59,303 nt of DNA from Rhodobacterales bacterium (GTDB lineage: Bacteria; Pseudomonadota; Alphaproteobacteria; Rhodobacterales; Rhodobacteraceae). This document shows positions 36,476-45,174 of the stretch, in pieces. How positions within the stretch are numbered: position 1 is the stretch's first letter; each line of letters opens with the position of its first letter. The position numbers and the translations under genes were made by a program. Under the pieces are notes generated by a model. That model saw only the letters and a program-made list of their open reading frames with translations. It had not been told where the DNA came from and did no database searches. Location: contig PDRZ01000029.1 in NCBI GenBank assembly GCA_002747035.1, positions 1 through 59,303 on the forward strand, in the 5' to 3' direction.

Positions 36476-37240
36476 ATGCACGAAAACGACGCCTTGATGG
36501 ATAGGCAGGATCTCCCCGTGGCTCTATCGCTTTTGACGCGGTTACCCCTGCACCTTCCCGAGACGGCCTATGCCCGGGGTGCGCGCACGGCCTGGGCCTG
36601 GGGTGTGGTAGGGGCCATGCTGGGCGCTCTGGGCGGAGCGGTGTGGCTTTTGGCCAGCGCGCTTGGGTTTTCCGCGTTTGTGAGCGCCGCGCTTGCACTA
36701 AGCACGCTGACTGTTCTGACGGGTGCCATGCACGAAGACGGGCTTGCCGATTGCGCCGACGGGTTCTGGGGTGGCTACGACCGGGCGCGACGGCTTGCCA
36801 TCATGAAGGACAGCCAGATTGGCACCTACGGCGTGCTGGCGTTGGTGGGCCTGTTCATCTTGCGCCTTGGTGCCGTAACCGGGCTGGACGCCGCACATGA
36901 CGTGATGATCGCCCTGATCAGCGCGGGCGCTGGGTCGCGCGCCGTCATGGCCGGGATCATGCAGGCCCTGCCCAATGCCCGCGGCACCGGGCTTTCATCG
37001 CGCACAGGTCAGCCGGGCTGGGCCGCCGTGGGGGCGGGCGGTGTGCTGGCCGGGGGGCTGTCGCTTTGCCTTCTTGGCCTCTTTGCCACGCTGATCTGCA
37101 TCGCTGTGGGACTGGGCACCGCCCTACTGTGGGCGCGCATCGCACGGGTAAAAATCGGCGGGCAGACCGGAGATGTGCTTGGCGCAACCCAACAGTTGGT
37201 CGAAACCGCGCTTCTGTTGACGCTCACCACGCTTCTGTAA
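36476..37240 (+). CDS. cobS: adenosylcobinamide-GDP ribazoletransferase
   Basis: A 254-residue integral membrane enzyme for the last joining step of cobalamin synthesis. The family signature is LTGAMHEDGLADCADGFWGGYDRARRLAIMKDSQIGTYG, which holds the acidic metal-binding residues, and SRAVMAGIMQALPNARGTGL. Six or so helices follow. ATG 36476 after AAAAGGA is chosen over an in-frame TTG at 36440. It pairs with CobT, whose product it uses. Confidence 0.93.
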   Translation: MHENDALMDRQDLPVALSLLTRLPLHLPETAYARGARTAWAWGVVGAMLGALGGAVWLLASALGFSAFVSAALALSTLTVLTGAMHEDGLADCADGFWGGYDRARRLAIMKDSQIGTYGVLALVGLFILRLGAVTGLDAAHDVMIALISAGAGSRAVMAGIMQALPNARGTGLSSRTGQPGWAAVGAGGVLAGGLSLCLLGLFATLICIAVGLGTALLWARIARVKIGGQTGDVLGATQQLVETALLLTLTTLL

Positions 37241-37325
37241 CCCCTGGGCCAGCACCCCCCGGAACAGGAGAACCGCGCCCCCGTTTTTGGAGACGCGGCG
37301 TGGCATCTTTCAGACGAGAGGCTCT

Positions 37326-37489
37326 TAAAGCGTCCTGCTTAAAGCGTTTTCAGTTAGTGTTGGATCGCAGCAATAGCTGGAAACGCCCACATCCCTACTG
37401 TGTTGCGCAGCGTTTCCACATCACGCTGGTTCAACGTAATGCGGAAACGCTTTATAAAACCTGAATCACGGGCTTTTGGCAGGACGCGC
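37326..37489. repeat. type C repeat split by a type A+B element
   Basis: TAAAGCGTCCTGC (37326-37338) is followed by the complete 115-bp A+B element, and the remainder of type C resumes as CCTGAATCACGGGCTTTTGGCAGGACGC (to 37489). Compared with the intact copy at 5222-5273 (reverse orientation) the interruption falls at one side of its loop. A TA flanks the inner element on each side. The expected final TTTA is replaced by another hairpin unit. Confidence 0.65.
37340..37454. repeat. 115-bp double-hairpin element, type A+B
   Basis: Hairpin A (AAAGCGTTTTCAG ... AGCTGGAAACGC) is followed by hairpin B (GCGTTTCCACATCA ... TGCGGAAACGCTTTA). The same two-part structure of the same length is at 44100-44214; the B half alone occurs at 17875 and 35233. 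Confidence 0.75.
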
Positions 37490-37493
37490 GAAA

Positions 37494-37555
37494 CACATAA
37501 ATGTCGCGCTGCCTTCGCCCTTTTCCCTGTCCCAGGTGAAAGGGCGAACGCTTTA
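37494..37555 (-). terminator. hairpin at the carD stop
   Basis: TTCGCCCTTT and AAAGGGCGAA form a 10-bp stem around CCCTGTCCCAGGTG. Its outer edge ends CGCTTTA, and the TTA (37553-37555) is the carD stop on the minus strand. It may be another element of the TAAAGC type and a terminator at once. Confidence 0.55.
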
Positions 37556-38062
37556 GGCGGCGCGGCTGACCAGAACGTCGTCGATTTGTTTGGCGGCAGA
37601 CGCCTCGTCGCCACCACCCACGGCGGACACTTCGCGGGTCAGACGCTCCAGCGCCGCTTCGTAAAGCTGACGCTCGGAATAGCTTTGTTCGCGCTGATCG
37701 TCGTTGCGGTGCAGATCGCGCACCACTTCGGCAATCGCAATCAGATCGCCCGAATTGATCTTTTGTTCGTATTCCTGCGCCCGACGCGACCACATGGCGC
37801 GTTTGACCTTGGCCTTGCCCTTCAGGGTTTTCATGGCCTGGCTAACCACATCCGGGCTCGACAATCCGCGCATCCCGATCTCGGTCGCCTTGTTGGTAGG
37901 CACCCGCAGGGTCATCTTGTCCTTTTCAAAGGAAATCACAAAGAGTTCCAGTTCGAACCCCGCCACTTCCTGTTTCTCGATCGACATGACCTGACCCACA
38001 CCATGGGCCGGGTAAACAACGTAATCATTGGGCCGGAAATCCGGCTTCTTCGCCTTGCTCAT
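37553..38062 (-). CDS. carD: CarD-family transcription regulator
   Basis: A 169-residue protein. The N-terminal Tudor-like domain (FRPNDYVVYPAHGVGQVMSI) binds RNA polymerase beta; the C-terminal helical part includes RAMWSRRAQEYEQKINSGDL, which contacts promoter DNA and stabilises open complexes. CarD is widespread in Alphaproteobacteria, where it supports ribosomal promoters. It is last in the minus-strand run helicase-S4-fdxA-carD. Confidence 0.93.
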   Translation of the reverse strand: MSKAKKPDFRPNDYVVYPAHGVGQVMSIEKQEVAGFELELFVISFEKDKMTLRVPTNKATEIGMRGLSSPDVVSQAMKTLKGKAKVKRAMWSRRAQEYEQKINSGDLIAIAEVVRDLHRNDDQREQSYSERQLYEAALERLTREVSAVGGGDEASAAKQIDDVLVSRAA

Positions 38063-38334
38063 GCAGTTTATCCTCGCATCGCATCCCCAGAAACCCGCCC
38101 ATCAAAGGCGCAAAAAACACCCAAGGGGCCAAGCAAAGCCCCAAGGACGCCGAATTATGCGCAATAAAACCACCCAGTGAACCGCAGCTCTCGATGGATG
38201 GTCTCAGGCAGGTTTCATCATTTACGACGCTATTGTATCACGAATCGCCCAGCTTTGAAAGCGCATCCGGTTATCCCCTTGTTTTCAAGGGAATTTGCAG
38301 GCGCTCAAACCAGCAGGTCACGCGAATCGCGGGA

Positions 38335-38673
38335 TTAGCCCCCTTCGCCGGGCGCTTCCGAGAAATACTTGCTGAGCTTGTCTTCCTCGCCATCCTTTTC
38401 CTCGTATCCGGGGAGCGGGTCTTTCTTGGAAACGATAACAGGCCACATTTCCGAGTATTTGCGGTTGAGTTCGACCCATGCCTCCATTTCAGGCTCGGTA
38501 TCCGGGCGGATGGCGTCGGCCGGGCATTCCGGTTCGCACACACCACAGTCGATGCATTCGTCTGGATGGATCACCAGCATATTTTCACCCTCATAGAAGC
38601 AATCCACGGGGCAAACTTCGACACAGTCGGTGTATTTGCAGGCGATGCAGTTGTCGATCACGACATAGGTCAT
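38335..38673 (-). CDS. fdxA: ferredoxin FdxA (seven-iron type)
   Basis: A 112-residue ferredoxin. [17 protein letters not shown] and [16 protein letters not shown] supply ligands for one [3Fe-4S] and one [4Fe-4S] cluster, and a C-terminal extension ends [18 protein letters not shown] 38673 gives the family start MTYVVIDNC. It carries electrons in the cytosol; the partner is unknown. Confidence 0.95.
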   Translation of the reverse strand: MTYVVIDNCIACKYTDCVEVCPVDCFYEGENMLVIHPDECIDCGVCEPECPADAIRPDTEPEMEAWVELNRKYSEMWPVIVSKKDPLPGYEEKDGEEDKLSKYFSEAPGEGG

Positions 38674-38914
38674 ATCGAGAATCCAATCGTTTCGGTTCGT
38701 CGGCTTTGCTAATCTTTCGCGCAGGATCAATCAAGCAGGTTGGCGATAATCAGATGAGACGTCGCGACAATAGGGCTGGTTTTTTCGGATCAGGATGATC
38801 TAGGTCAAACTGCCCCACAAAACATGCATTTCAAAGAGGTATTTTTATCTGTTCTTCTTAATCCGCCTGACGTTCGGGCGGCGACCACCGGGACAGAACG
38901 GCGATCGGAGGGTT

Positions 38915-39271
38915 TCACTCTTTCCGCAGCGCATCAATCGCGCGCCGGTCGCGTTTGGTGGGGCGCTCTCCCCCGGCCCGGGGGCGTTTTTCCGGGGCGG
39001 GCGGGGTCAGGTCCTGATAAAGCGTCTGGGCTTCGGGGGCCGGGCCGCGCCGGGTGCCAAGGGCGGCAATCCGCACAACACGCACCACGTCGCCCTGTGG
39101 AAAGGTCAAAACGTCCCCCGGCGCAACTGAATGCGCCGGTTTGTGGGCCTTGTCGGAATTGACGCGCACGCGACCGCCCGTCACCAGACTGGCGGCCAGG
39201 GAGCGGCTTTTGACAAACCGCGCCTGCCAAAGCCACTTGTCCAGCCGGATCTTTTGCGGCGTATCGCTCAC
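38915..39271 (-). CDS. S4-domain RNA-binding protein (HslR-like)
   Basis: A 118-residue protein. The S4 motif IRLDKWLWQARFVKSRSLAASLVTGGRVRVN is at about 8-38, and a basic tail ends KRDRRAIDALRKE. HslR-like proteins bind stalled 50S subunits carrying peptidyl-tRNA. Start is GTG at 39271, 7 bp after the helicase stop, so the two are likely co-translated. Confidence 0.9.
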   Translation of the reverse strand: MSDTPQKIRLDKWLWQARFVKSRSLAASLVTGGRVRVNSDKAHKPAHSVAPGDVLTFPQGDVVRVVRIAALGTRRGPAPEAQTLYQDLTPPAPEKRPRAGGERPTKRDRRAIDALRKE

Positions 39272-39278
39272 ACCTTGA

Positions 39279-42089
39279 TCAATCCTTGGATTTCAACCCC
39301 ATAAGCGCGGCGGCAAAGGGGTTGTCAGGGTCGATCCGGTCTTTTTTTGCAGGACCAGACGAGAAGTTACGCCCACCCTGTGATTTGCCGCCGGGTTTGC
39401 CCTTGCCACCATCGCGGCGGGGTTTACCCCCCGGTTTGCCACCGGCATTGCGTCCCTTGCCCCGCTGGCCTTCGCCCCGGGGTTTGCGGTCGCCCCGGTT
39501 GCCCTGTTGGCGCGGACGGCCCCATGTGAAGGTATAGAACACCTCCATTTCCGGTTCTGCGTCTTCGGCTTTGGCCTCCGTCGGCGCGGCCTCGGTGGGG
39601 GCCGTGGTCGGGGTCGGGGCCACCTCTTCCGCCCCTTTCGGGTCGGCCTCGGCGGGTGCGGCGTCGGCCACGGTCTCTGACTCGGGGGTGGTCACAGGCT
39701 CAACCGCTTTCTTGACCTTGACCCGTTCGCCTTTGGCCGCGTTATAGCCCAGACCGGTCATGAGGTCGGCAAATTGTTCCAGCGTCATGCCGGTGATCGA
39801 CAGCATGTCGGCCTTGGCTTCGAACCCGCCCCGGCTGTCTTCGGTCCGCAGCATATCCGCCAGCCGTTCCAGCATGTCGATGCGAATCGCACGTTCACCC
39901 GCCGTACGATAGCCGCACATGGCATCCACGCCCGGTTCAGCATCTGCGGGTGCCGGTACGGTGACCAGCCCCGGAGGTGGCGATTCGGGGAAAACATCGA
40001 GCCCCCTGGCCAGCGACCACAGCACCAGACGCAGCCGCGTTGGCGCGGGTTTCAGCAACAAGGGCATGAAAATAGTGAATTGGCCAAAGCGAATACCGTG
40101 TTTGCGCAGGGATCCGCGCGCATCCTGATCCAGCGCCTTGACGTCCTCGGCCACCTTGCCACGTTCAACAATACCGAGTTCTTCGACCATGCGGAAAGCA
40201 AAGCCCCGCGCCAGCCCGGTCAGGTCTTCGTCCCGGGACAGCCCGATCAGCGGTTCAAACAGGGTCGCAATCTTGCGGTCGATGAAATGCTGCAAGCGGC
40301 GGGCCACCTTCTGCGCCACCTCTTCCCCGGCTTCGTCATCGACAAAAACCTTGACCCCCGGTTTCAACGGATCATCCCCGGCAACCAGTTTGCCCACGGC
40401 AAATTCGCCCCACATCAACCCGCCCTGTTCGGTAAAGTCGATTTCGGTATCCGGCGCGTTATAGAAACGGTCAGCGCGCAAATGGAAATGCGGTGCCAGC
40501 GCCTGCAGGCTCGCCTGCGAAATCGCCTTGGCCTCTTGCCCGGTTGCGGTTTTGTCCTGCTGAAAGCGGAACCCTTCAAGACGGCCGACGAATTCGCCCT
40601 CAACCGTCACTTCACCTTTGTCATTCACTTCGGCCAACATGGCCTCCTTCTGCTTGAGCCGCCGCAACAGCACGCTGGTACGCCGATCCACAAATCTTTG
40701 AGTCAGTGCATCGTGTAACGCATCCGATAGTCGGTCTTCTACAGCGCGGGTTTCCCCACGCCAATGGTCAAGATCGCGCACCCACCCGGAACGTTGCGCG
40801 ACATATGTCCATGTGCGGATAAAGGCCAGACGTTTCGACAATGTGTCAATATCACCTTTCGTCCGGTCAATGCGCTTGATCTGTCGCGCCATGAAGTCAT
40901 CCGCGATCACGCCGTGTTCGTGCAGGTCGCCAAATATGGTTTCCAGCAACGCCGCATGTTCCGCATGGCTGATGCCCCGGAAATCCGGGATACGGCAGAC
41001 ATCCCAGAGCAACCGCACGGATTGGGCATCGCTGGCGCGGGCCTGAACCTCGGCCTGTTGCGCCAGAGATTTCAGCGTGCGCAGGTCATCCGCCTCGCGC
41101 GCCCTGACCAGTAACGCATCATCCGTCGGGGCCTCAAGCGAGGCAATCAGCGCATCGAGTCGCCCGAATTGCAGGGCATGATTGCGCCATTGCAGCCTTG
41201 AAAGCGGGGTAAAACGGTGATCCATGATCGCCTGCGCCACCTCATCGTCCAGCGCAGGGGCTTCGCCCGTTACGCCAAACGTGCCATCGCGCATTCCACG
41301 CCCGGCACGGCCCGCGATCTGGGCCAGTTCGTTGGGTGCCAGCATACGCATCCGCCGCCCGTCAAACTTGGTCAGCGCGGAAAAGGCGACGTGGTCGATA
41401 TCAAGGTTCAGCCCCATGCCAATGGCGTCCGTGGCGACAAGGTAATCCACATCGCCATTCTGATACATCGCCACCTGCGCGTTGCGGGTGCGTGGGGACA
41501 GCGCGCCCATGACCACCGCCGCACCGCCCTTCTGGCGGCGGATCAGTTCGGCAATCGCATAGACGTTGTCGACCGAAAACCCGACGATGGCGCTGCGCGG
41601 CTGCATGCGCGAAATCTTGCGCGGGCCGGAATAAGAAAGCTGGGACATCCGCTCGCGCCCGACGAATTCCACGTCAGGCACCAGGGACCGAATCGGTCCG
41701 CGCATGGTGTGAGAGCCAAGGAAGATCGTTTCCTTCGTGCCCCGCGCCCGCATCAGCCGGTCGGTGAACACATGGCCCCGCTCGGGATCGGCACAAAGCT
41801 GTACCTCATCTATCGCCATGAAATCCGCGCCCAGCCCTTCGGGCATCGCTTCCACCGTGCAGACCCAGTATTGCACCCGGTCCGGCACAATCCGCTCCTC
41901 ACCGGTCACCAGGGCCACCACGTTGGGTCCGCGCGCCGCCACGATCCGGTCATAGACCTCGCGCGCCAGAAGGCGCAGGGGCAGGCCGATGATGCCGCTG
42001 CGATAGCCCAGCATCCGTTCGATCGCGTAATGCGTCTTGCCGGTATTGGTCGGACCCAGAACGGCCACGATCCTCTGATCTCGCAACAT
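39279..42089 (-). CDS. SUV3-like superfamily II RNA helicase
   Basis: A 936-residue helicase related to mitochondrial SUV3 of the RNA degradosome. Walker A GPTNTGKTH (11-19), motif II DEVQL, motif III-like GSHTMRG, and motif VI QIAGRAGRGMR are clear. The middle region continues the SUV3 C-terminal domains. From about residue 780 it is Ala/Pro/Glu/Thr-rich, then after 850 a Gly/Lys/Arg-rich RNA-binding-type tail (RGKGRNAGGKPGGKPRR), and it ends DPDNPFAAALMGLK. It lies upstream of an S4 RNA-binding gene. Role in RNA turnover is inferred. Confidence 0.9.
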   Translation of the reverse strand: MLRDQRIVAVLGPTNTGKTHYAIERMLGYRSGIIGLPLRLLAREVYDRIVAARGPNVVALVTGEERIVPDRVQYWVCTVEAMPEGLGADFMAIDEVQLCADPERGHVFTDRLMRARGTKETIFLGSHTMRGPIRSLVPDVEFVGRERMSQLSYSGPRKISRMQPRSAIVGFSVDNVYAIAELIRRQKGGAAVVMGALSPRTRNAQVAMYQNGDVDYLVATDAIGMGLNLDIDHVAFSALTKFDGRRMRMLAPNELAQIAGRAGRGMRDGTFGVTGEAPALDDEVAQAIMDHRFTPLSRLQWRNHALQFGRLDALIASLEAPTDDALLVRAREADDLRTLKSLAQQAEVQARASDAQSVRLLWDVCRIPDFRGISHAEHAALLETIFGDLHEHGVIADDFMARQIKRIDRTKGDIDTLSKRLAFIRTWTYVAQRSGWVRDLDHWRGETRAVEDRLSDALHDALTQRFVDRRTSVLLRRLKQKEAMLAEVNDKGEVTVEGEFVGRLEGFRFQQDKTATGQEAKAISQASLQALAPHFHLRADRFYNAPDTEIDFTEQGGLMWGEFAVGKLVAGDDPLKPGVKVFVDDEAGEEVAQKVARRLQHFIDRKIATLFEPLIGLSRDEDLTGLARGFAFRMVEELGIVERGKVAEDVKALDQDARGSLRKHGIRFGQFTIFMPLLLKPAPTRLRLVLWSLARGLDVFPESPPPGLVTVPAPADAEPGVDAMCGYRTAGERAIRIDMLERLADMLRTEDSRGGFEAKADMLSITGMTLEQFADLMTGLGYNAAKGERVKVKKAVEPVTTPESETVADAAPAEADPKGAEEVAPTPTTAPTEAAPTEAKAEDAEPEMEVFYTFTWGRPRQQGNRGDRKPRGEGQRGKGRNAGGKPGGKPRRDGGKGKPGGKSQGGRNFSSGPAKKDRIDPDNPFAAALMGLKSKD

Positions 42090-42102
42090 GGATGTCTTCT
42101 CG

Positions 42103-42663
42103 TTAAAGCTCGACGCCGTTCACTTTTACCGAAAGGCGTTGCACGCCTTCCGCCGCACCTTCGTGATTGGGATGAAGCTGTAAGACAAGCCCGAAAGCGT
42201 CAAACGCCTCTTCATGGCGGTTCAGCGTCTCGAATATCACGCCGAGGCCAAAGATAGCTTTGTAATGGCGCGGGTCAAACGCAAGCGCGCGTTCAAGATC
42301 GGCCACGGCCATGCCGACCCGGCCCGATTCGAAAAATGCGGTGGCGCGCCCGTACCAGCCTTCGGCAAAGCCCGGTGCGTGATCGGTCAGTGCGGTGTAA
42401 TGTTCGATGGCTTCGGCGGTCTTCCCGGCCTCCATCGCATCGCGGGCACGTTTGAGCAACAAATCGACCGAGGGCGACCCGGACTGCGCCCATCGCATTT
42501 CGATTTCGCGTTCAAGCCGTGCGGCATCCACGGCATCGGCCGTGGCCAGACGGCTAAACAGGTCGTCCATCGGGGCAGCCAACGCCACACTCCCGGCGGA
42601 AATCAACGCACAAAGCACGCTTGCCGCCACGACAGGTTTGAGATTGTTGCAAATCCGGCTCAT
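42103..42663 (-). CDS. exported tetratricopeptide-repeat protein
   Basis: A 186-residue protein with a signal peptide (about 1-29, ending SAGSVALA-AP) and three TPR-like units around 65-170, e.g. AEGWYGRATAFFESGRVGMA and YKAIFGLGVIFETLNRHEEA. TPRs hold protein partners together. It begins the minus-strand run, 13 bp before the helicase, although its periplasmic site makes a direct link unlikely. Confidence 0.87.
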   Translation of the reverse strand: MSRICNNLKPVVAASVLCALISAGSVALAAPMDDLFSRLATADAVDAARLEREIEMRWAQSGSPSVDLLLKRARDAMEAGKTAEAIEHYTALTDHAPGFAEGWYGRATAFFESGRVGMAVADLERALAFDPRHYKAIFGLGVIFETLNRHEEAFDAFGLVLQLHPNHEGAAEGVQRLSVKVNGVEL

Positions 42664-42731
42664 AGTAACCCGAGTTTAACCCCGCAGGGCGGAAAAGAAA
42701 GCCCCGCCGCGCAATTCGAAAGGCAAAGAAG

Positions 42732-43025
42732 ATGAGCGATGTTGTGACCAAGGCCGTTGAGGCGCTAAATGAAAAGATGGCTGGCGGCGGGTTTGACGCC
42801 GGGTCTGCCAAGTTCGTGATTGCCGATGAGGGCGCAATCGTCATCGACGGAAGCGGCGCGCGCGCAGCGGACGATGATACCGACGTGACCCTGACGGCGG
42901 ATGCGGAAACCTTCCAACAGATCCTAGAAGGCGATCTGAACGCCACCGCCGCCTTCATGACCGGCAAGCTGAGCGTGGACGGCAACATGGGTCTGGCCAT
43001 GCAATTGGGTTCGGTACTGGGCTGA
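42732..43025 (+). CDS. SCP2 sterol-binding domain protein
   Basis: A 97-residue single-domain SCP2 protein, with the typical VTLTADAETFQQILEGDLNATAAFMTGKLSVDGNMGLAMQLG. Such proteins bind lipids or acyl-CoA in a hydrophobic tunnel. It is followed after 3 bp by an alpha/beta hydrolase, so they may share a lipid substrate. Confidence 0.92.
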   Translation: MSDVVTKAVEALNEKMAGGGFDAGSAKFVIADEGAIVIDGSGARAADDDTDVTLTADAETFQQILEGDLNATAAFMTGKLSVDGNMGLAMQLGSVLG

Positions 43026-43028
43026 GCC

Positions 43029-43979
43029 ATGCAGAGCGCACCGTTCTTTTCGGATATCGCGGATGGCCCCGATGGGGGCCGGGCGTGGTGGTTGACCGCA
43101 TCGGACGGTGTGCGTATTCGCGTGGGGCTGTGGACTGCAGGCGGGGCCAATGGCACCGTGCTTCTGTTTCCCGGGCGCACGGAATATATTGAAAAATACG
43201 GACGTGCGGCGGGCGATCTTGCCGCACGGGGCTTGGCTACTCTGGCGATAGACTGGCGTGGGCAAGGCATTGCCGACCGGCTGGCCGATGATCCGGCAGC
43301 CGGTCATGTGCATTGGTTCGCGGATTATCAAAGGGATGTAGTCGCGATGGTCGATGCCGCGCGGGCACTGGACCTTCCCGAGCCCTTCTACCTGATCGGA
43401 CACTCCATGGGCGGCTGTATCGGCCTTCGTGCCCTGCACGAAGGCTTGCCGGTCCAGGCCGCCATGTTCTCTGCCCCGATGTGGGGCATAGGGCTGGCCA
43501 CGGGCACGCGCCCTGCGGCCTGGGCCATGGCCTGGGGCGGCAGCCTGCTCGGCTTTGGCAAAACCATTGCGCCGGGCACAGGCCGAGACAGTTATGTCGT
43601 CACCGCGCCGTTTGAAGACAACACGCTCACCACCGACCGCGACATGTGGAACTACATGGTGAAACAGGCCCGGGAGCATCCTGAACTGAGCCTGGGCGGC
43701 CCTTCGCTGCGCTGGCTGCACGAAGCGCTGAAAGAAACGTCGGAGCTTGACCGGATGGACGCGCCCAAGGTGCCTGCCCTGACCTTTCTGGGAACAAATG
43801 AACGTATTGTGGACCCGGGCCGTGTCACCTCGCGCATGGCGCGGTGGTTGGAAGGGAAACTTGAAATGGTGGACGGGGCCGAGCACGAAGTGCTCATGGA
43901 AGGTCCGGAGACACGCGGCCAGATCTTTGATCAAACGGTGACGTTTTTCGCCGATCACGCCAGGACAAGCGCGGCGTGA
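43029..43979 (+). CDS. alpha/beta hydrolase, lysophospholipase-like
   Basis: A 316-residue serine hydrolase of the PldB type. The oxyanion-hole region is LLFPGRTEYIEKYG, the nucleophile elbow is IGHSMGGCIG, an acid residue is probable in LGTNERIVDPGRV, and the histidine in GAEHEVLMEG. No signal peptide. It is co-transcribed with the SCP2 gene. The substrate may be a monoacyl lipid. Confidence 0.88.
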   Translation: MQSAPFFSDIADGPDGGRAWWLTASDGVRIRVGLWTAGGANGTVLLFPGRTEYIEKYGRAAGDLAARGLATLAIDWRGQGIADRLADDPAAGHVHWFADYQRDVVAMVDAARALDLPEPFYLIGHSMGGCIGLRALHEGLPVQAAMFSAPMWGIGLATGTRPAAWAMAWGGSLLGFGKTIAPGTGRDSYVVTAPFEDNTLTTDRDMWNYMVKQAREHPELSLGGPSLRWLHEALKETSELDRMDAPKVPALTFLGTNERIVDPGRVTSRMARWLEGKLEMVDGAEHEVLMEGPETRGQIFDQTVTFFADHARTSAA

Positions 43980-44099
43980 CAGGGGCCTCATCCGTCCTTG
44001 CGGACGGCCTCGCAAACCGCGAAACGCGCCCGTAAGGGAGCGGTGAGCAATCCCACCAACACGCCAAAGCATTTCGCCGGATTGTTGTGCCCCCACACC

Positions 44100-44214
44100 T
44101 GAAGCGTTTCCAGTTACCGTTGGATCACAGTAATAGCTGGAAACGCCCACATTCCTACTGTATTGCGCAGCGTTTCTACATCACGCTGACTCATAGTAAT
44201 GCGGAAACGCTTTA
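44100..44214. repeat. 115-bp double-hairpin element, type A+B, giving the FAH-gene stop
   Basis: Hairpin A GCGTTTCCAG ... CTGGAAACGC and hairpin B GCGTTTCTACATCA ... TGCGGAAACGCTTTA. The last TTA (44212-44214) is the TAA stop of the minus-strand FAH-family gene. Same length as the copy at 37340-37454, with about 85-90% identity by eye. The left edge has TGAAGC instead of TAAAGC. Confidence 0.8.
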
Positions 44215-45042
44215 ACAATCGCGGCCAACCTTCTGGCGTTGCTCTCCCAGCCCCGCAATCCGAAGTTCCATCACGTCGCCTTCGTTCAGGAACCTCTGCG
44301 GCGTCATTCCCATGCCCACCCCGGGGGGCGTTCCGGTCGCGATTACATCGCCGGGGTTCAGGCCCATCAACCCGCTTAGGTGGGAAACAATCTGCGCGAC
44401 GCTGAAAATCATCTTTGACGTATTCCCCGTCTGCATCCGCACCCCGTTCACATCCAGCGACAGGTCCAGATCCTGAGGATCGCCAATTTCGTCAGGCGTC
44501 ACCAACCACGGCCCGACCGGGCCAAAGGTGTCACAGCTTTTGCCCTTGGTCCACTGCCCTACCATCTCGATCTGAAACGCCCGTTCGCTCACATCATTCA
44601 CGATCGTGTATCCGGCCACGTGGTCTAGGGCCTCGGCCTCGCTCACATATTTGGCCTGTTTGCCGATCACGACCCCCAGTTCAACCTCCCAATCCGCTTT
44701 CCCGGACCCGCGAGGCAGCAGAACCGGATCGTTTGGTCCGTTGATGGCCGAATTGGCCTTCATGAATACAATCGGCATCGCGGGCGCCTCCATCCCCGCT
44801 TCTGCGGCGTGATCGGAATAGTTCAACCCGATACAGACCAACTTGCCGATCTGGCCCACCGGCGTCCCTAATCGCGGGGAGCCCTCGACCAGCGGCAGCG
44901 TGTCGGGGTCCACATCCGGCAAATCCGCGATCACATCTCCGGCCAGATCATCTATCACGCCGGACAAATCACGCAGCCGCCCTTCCCGATCCAAAACCCC
45001 CGGTTTTTCCGCACCGACATCGCCGTACCTGACAAACCGCAT
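44212..45042 (-). CDS. fumarylacetoacetate hydrolase family protein
   Basis: A 276-residue enzyme of the FAH fold, which cleaves C-C bonds in diketo or related acids using Mg. LVCIGLNYSDHAAEAGMEAP opens the catalytic domain; metal ligands are in WEVELGVVIGK and YTIVNDVSERAFQ, followed by KGKSCDTFGPVGPWLV and GTPPGVGMG. ATG 45042 after GGGAGAACGGG is the start; the frame continues upstream only as antisense of pepF. It stands alone, so ureidoglycolate lyase, acylpyruvase and sugar-acid roles cannot be told apart. Confidence 0.9.
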   Translation of the reverse strand: MRFVRYGDVGAEKPGVLDREGRLRDLSGVIDDLAGDVIADLPDVDPDTLPLVEGSPRLGTPVGQIGKLVCIGLNYSDHAAEAGMEAPAMPIVFMKANSAINGPNDPVLLPRGSGKADWEVELGVVIGKQAKYVSEAEALDHVAGYTIVNDVSERAFQIEMVGQWTKGKSCDTFGPVGPWLVTPDEIGDPQDLDLSLDVNGVRMQTGNTSKMIFSVAQIVSHLSGLMGLNPGDVIATGTPPGVGMGMTPQRFLNEGDVMELRIAGLGEQRQKVGRDC

Positions 45043-45174
45043 CCCGTTCTCCCTCTGTTTTGCCAGCACTTTACGCCGCTTGTGCGAATTGACAAGAACT
45101 CGGGCCTTGAGACCGGTGCCGCCCCGGCCTATGTCTGGTTCCACCCCGGTAAAACCCAGTAAAAGAGGCTCCAT

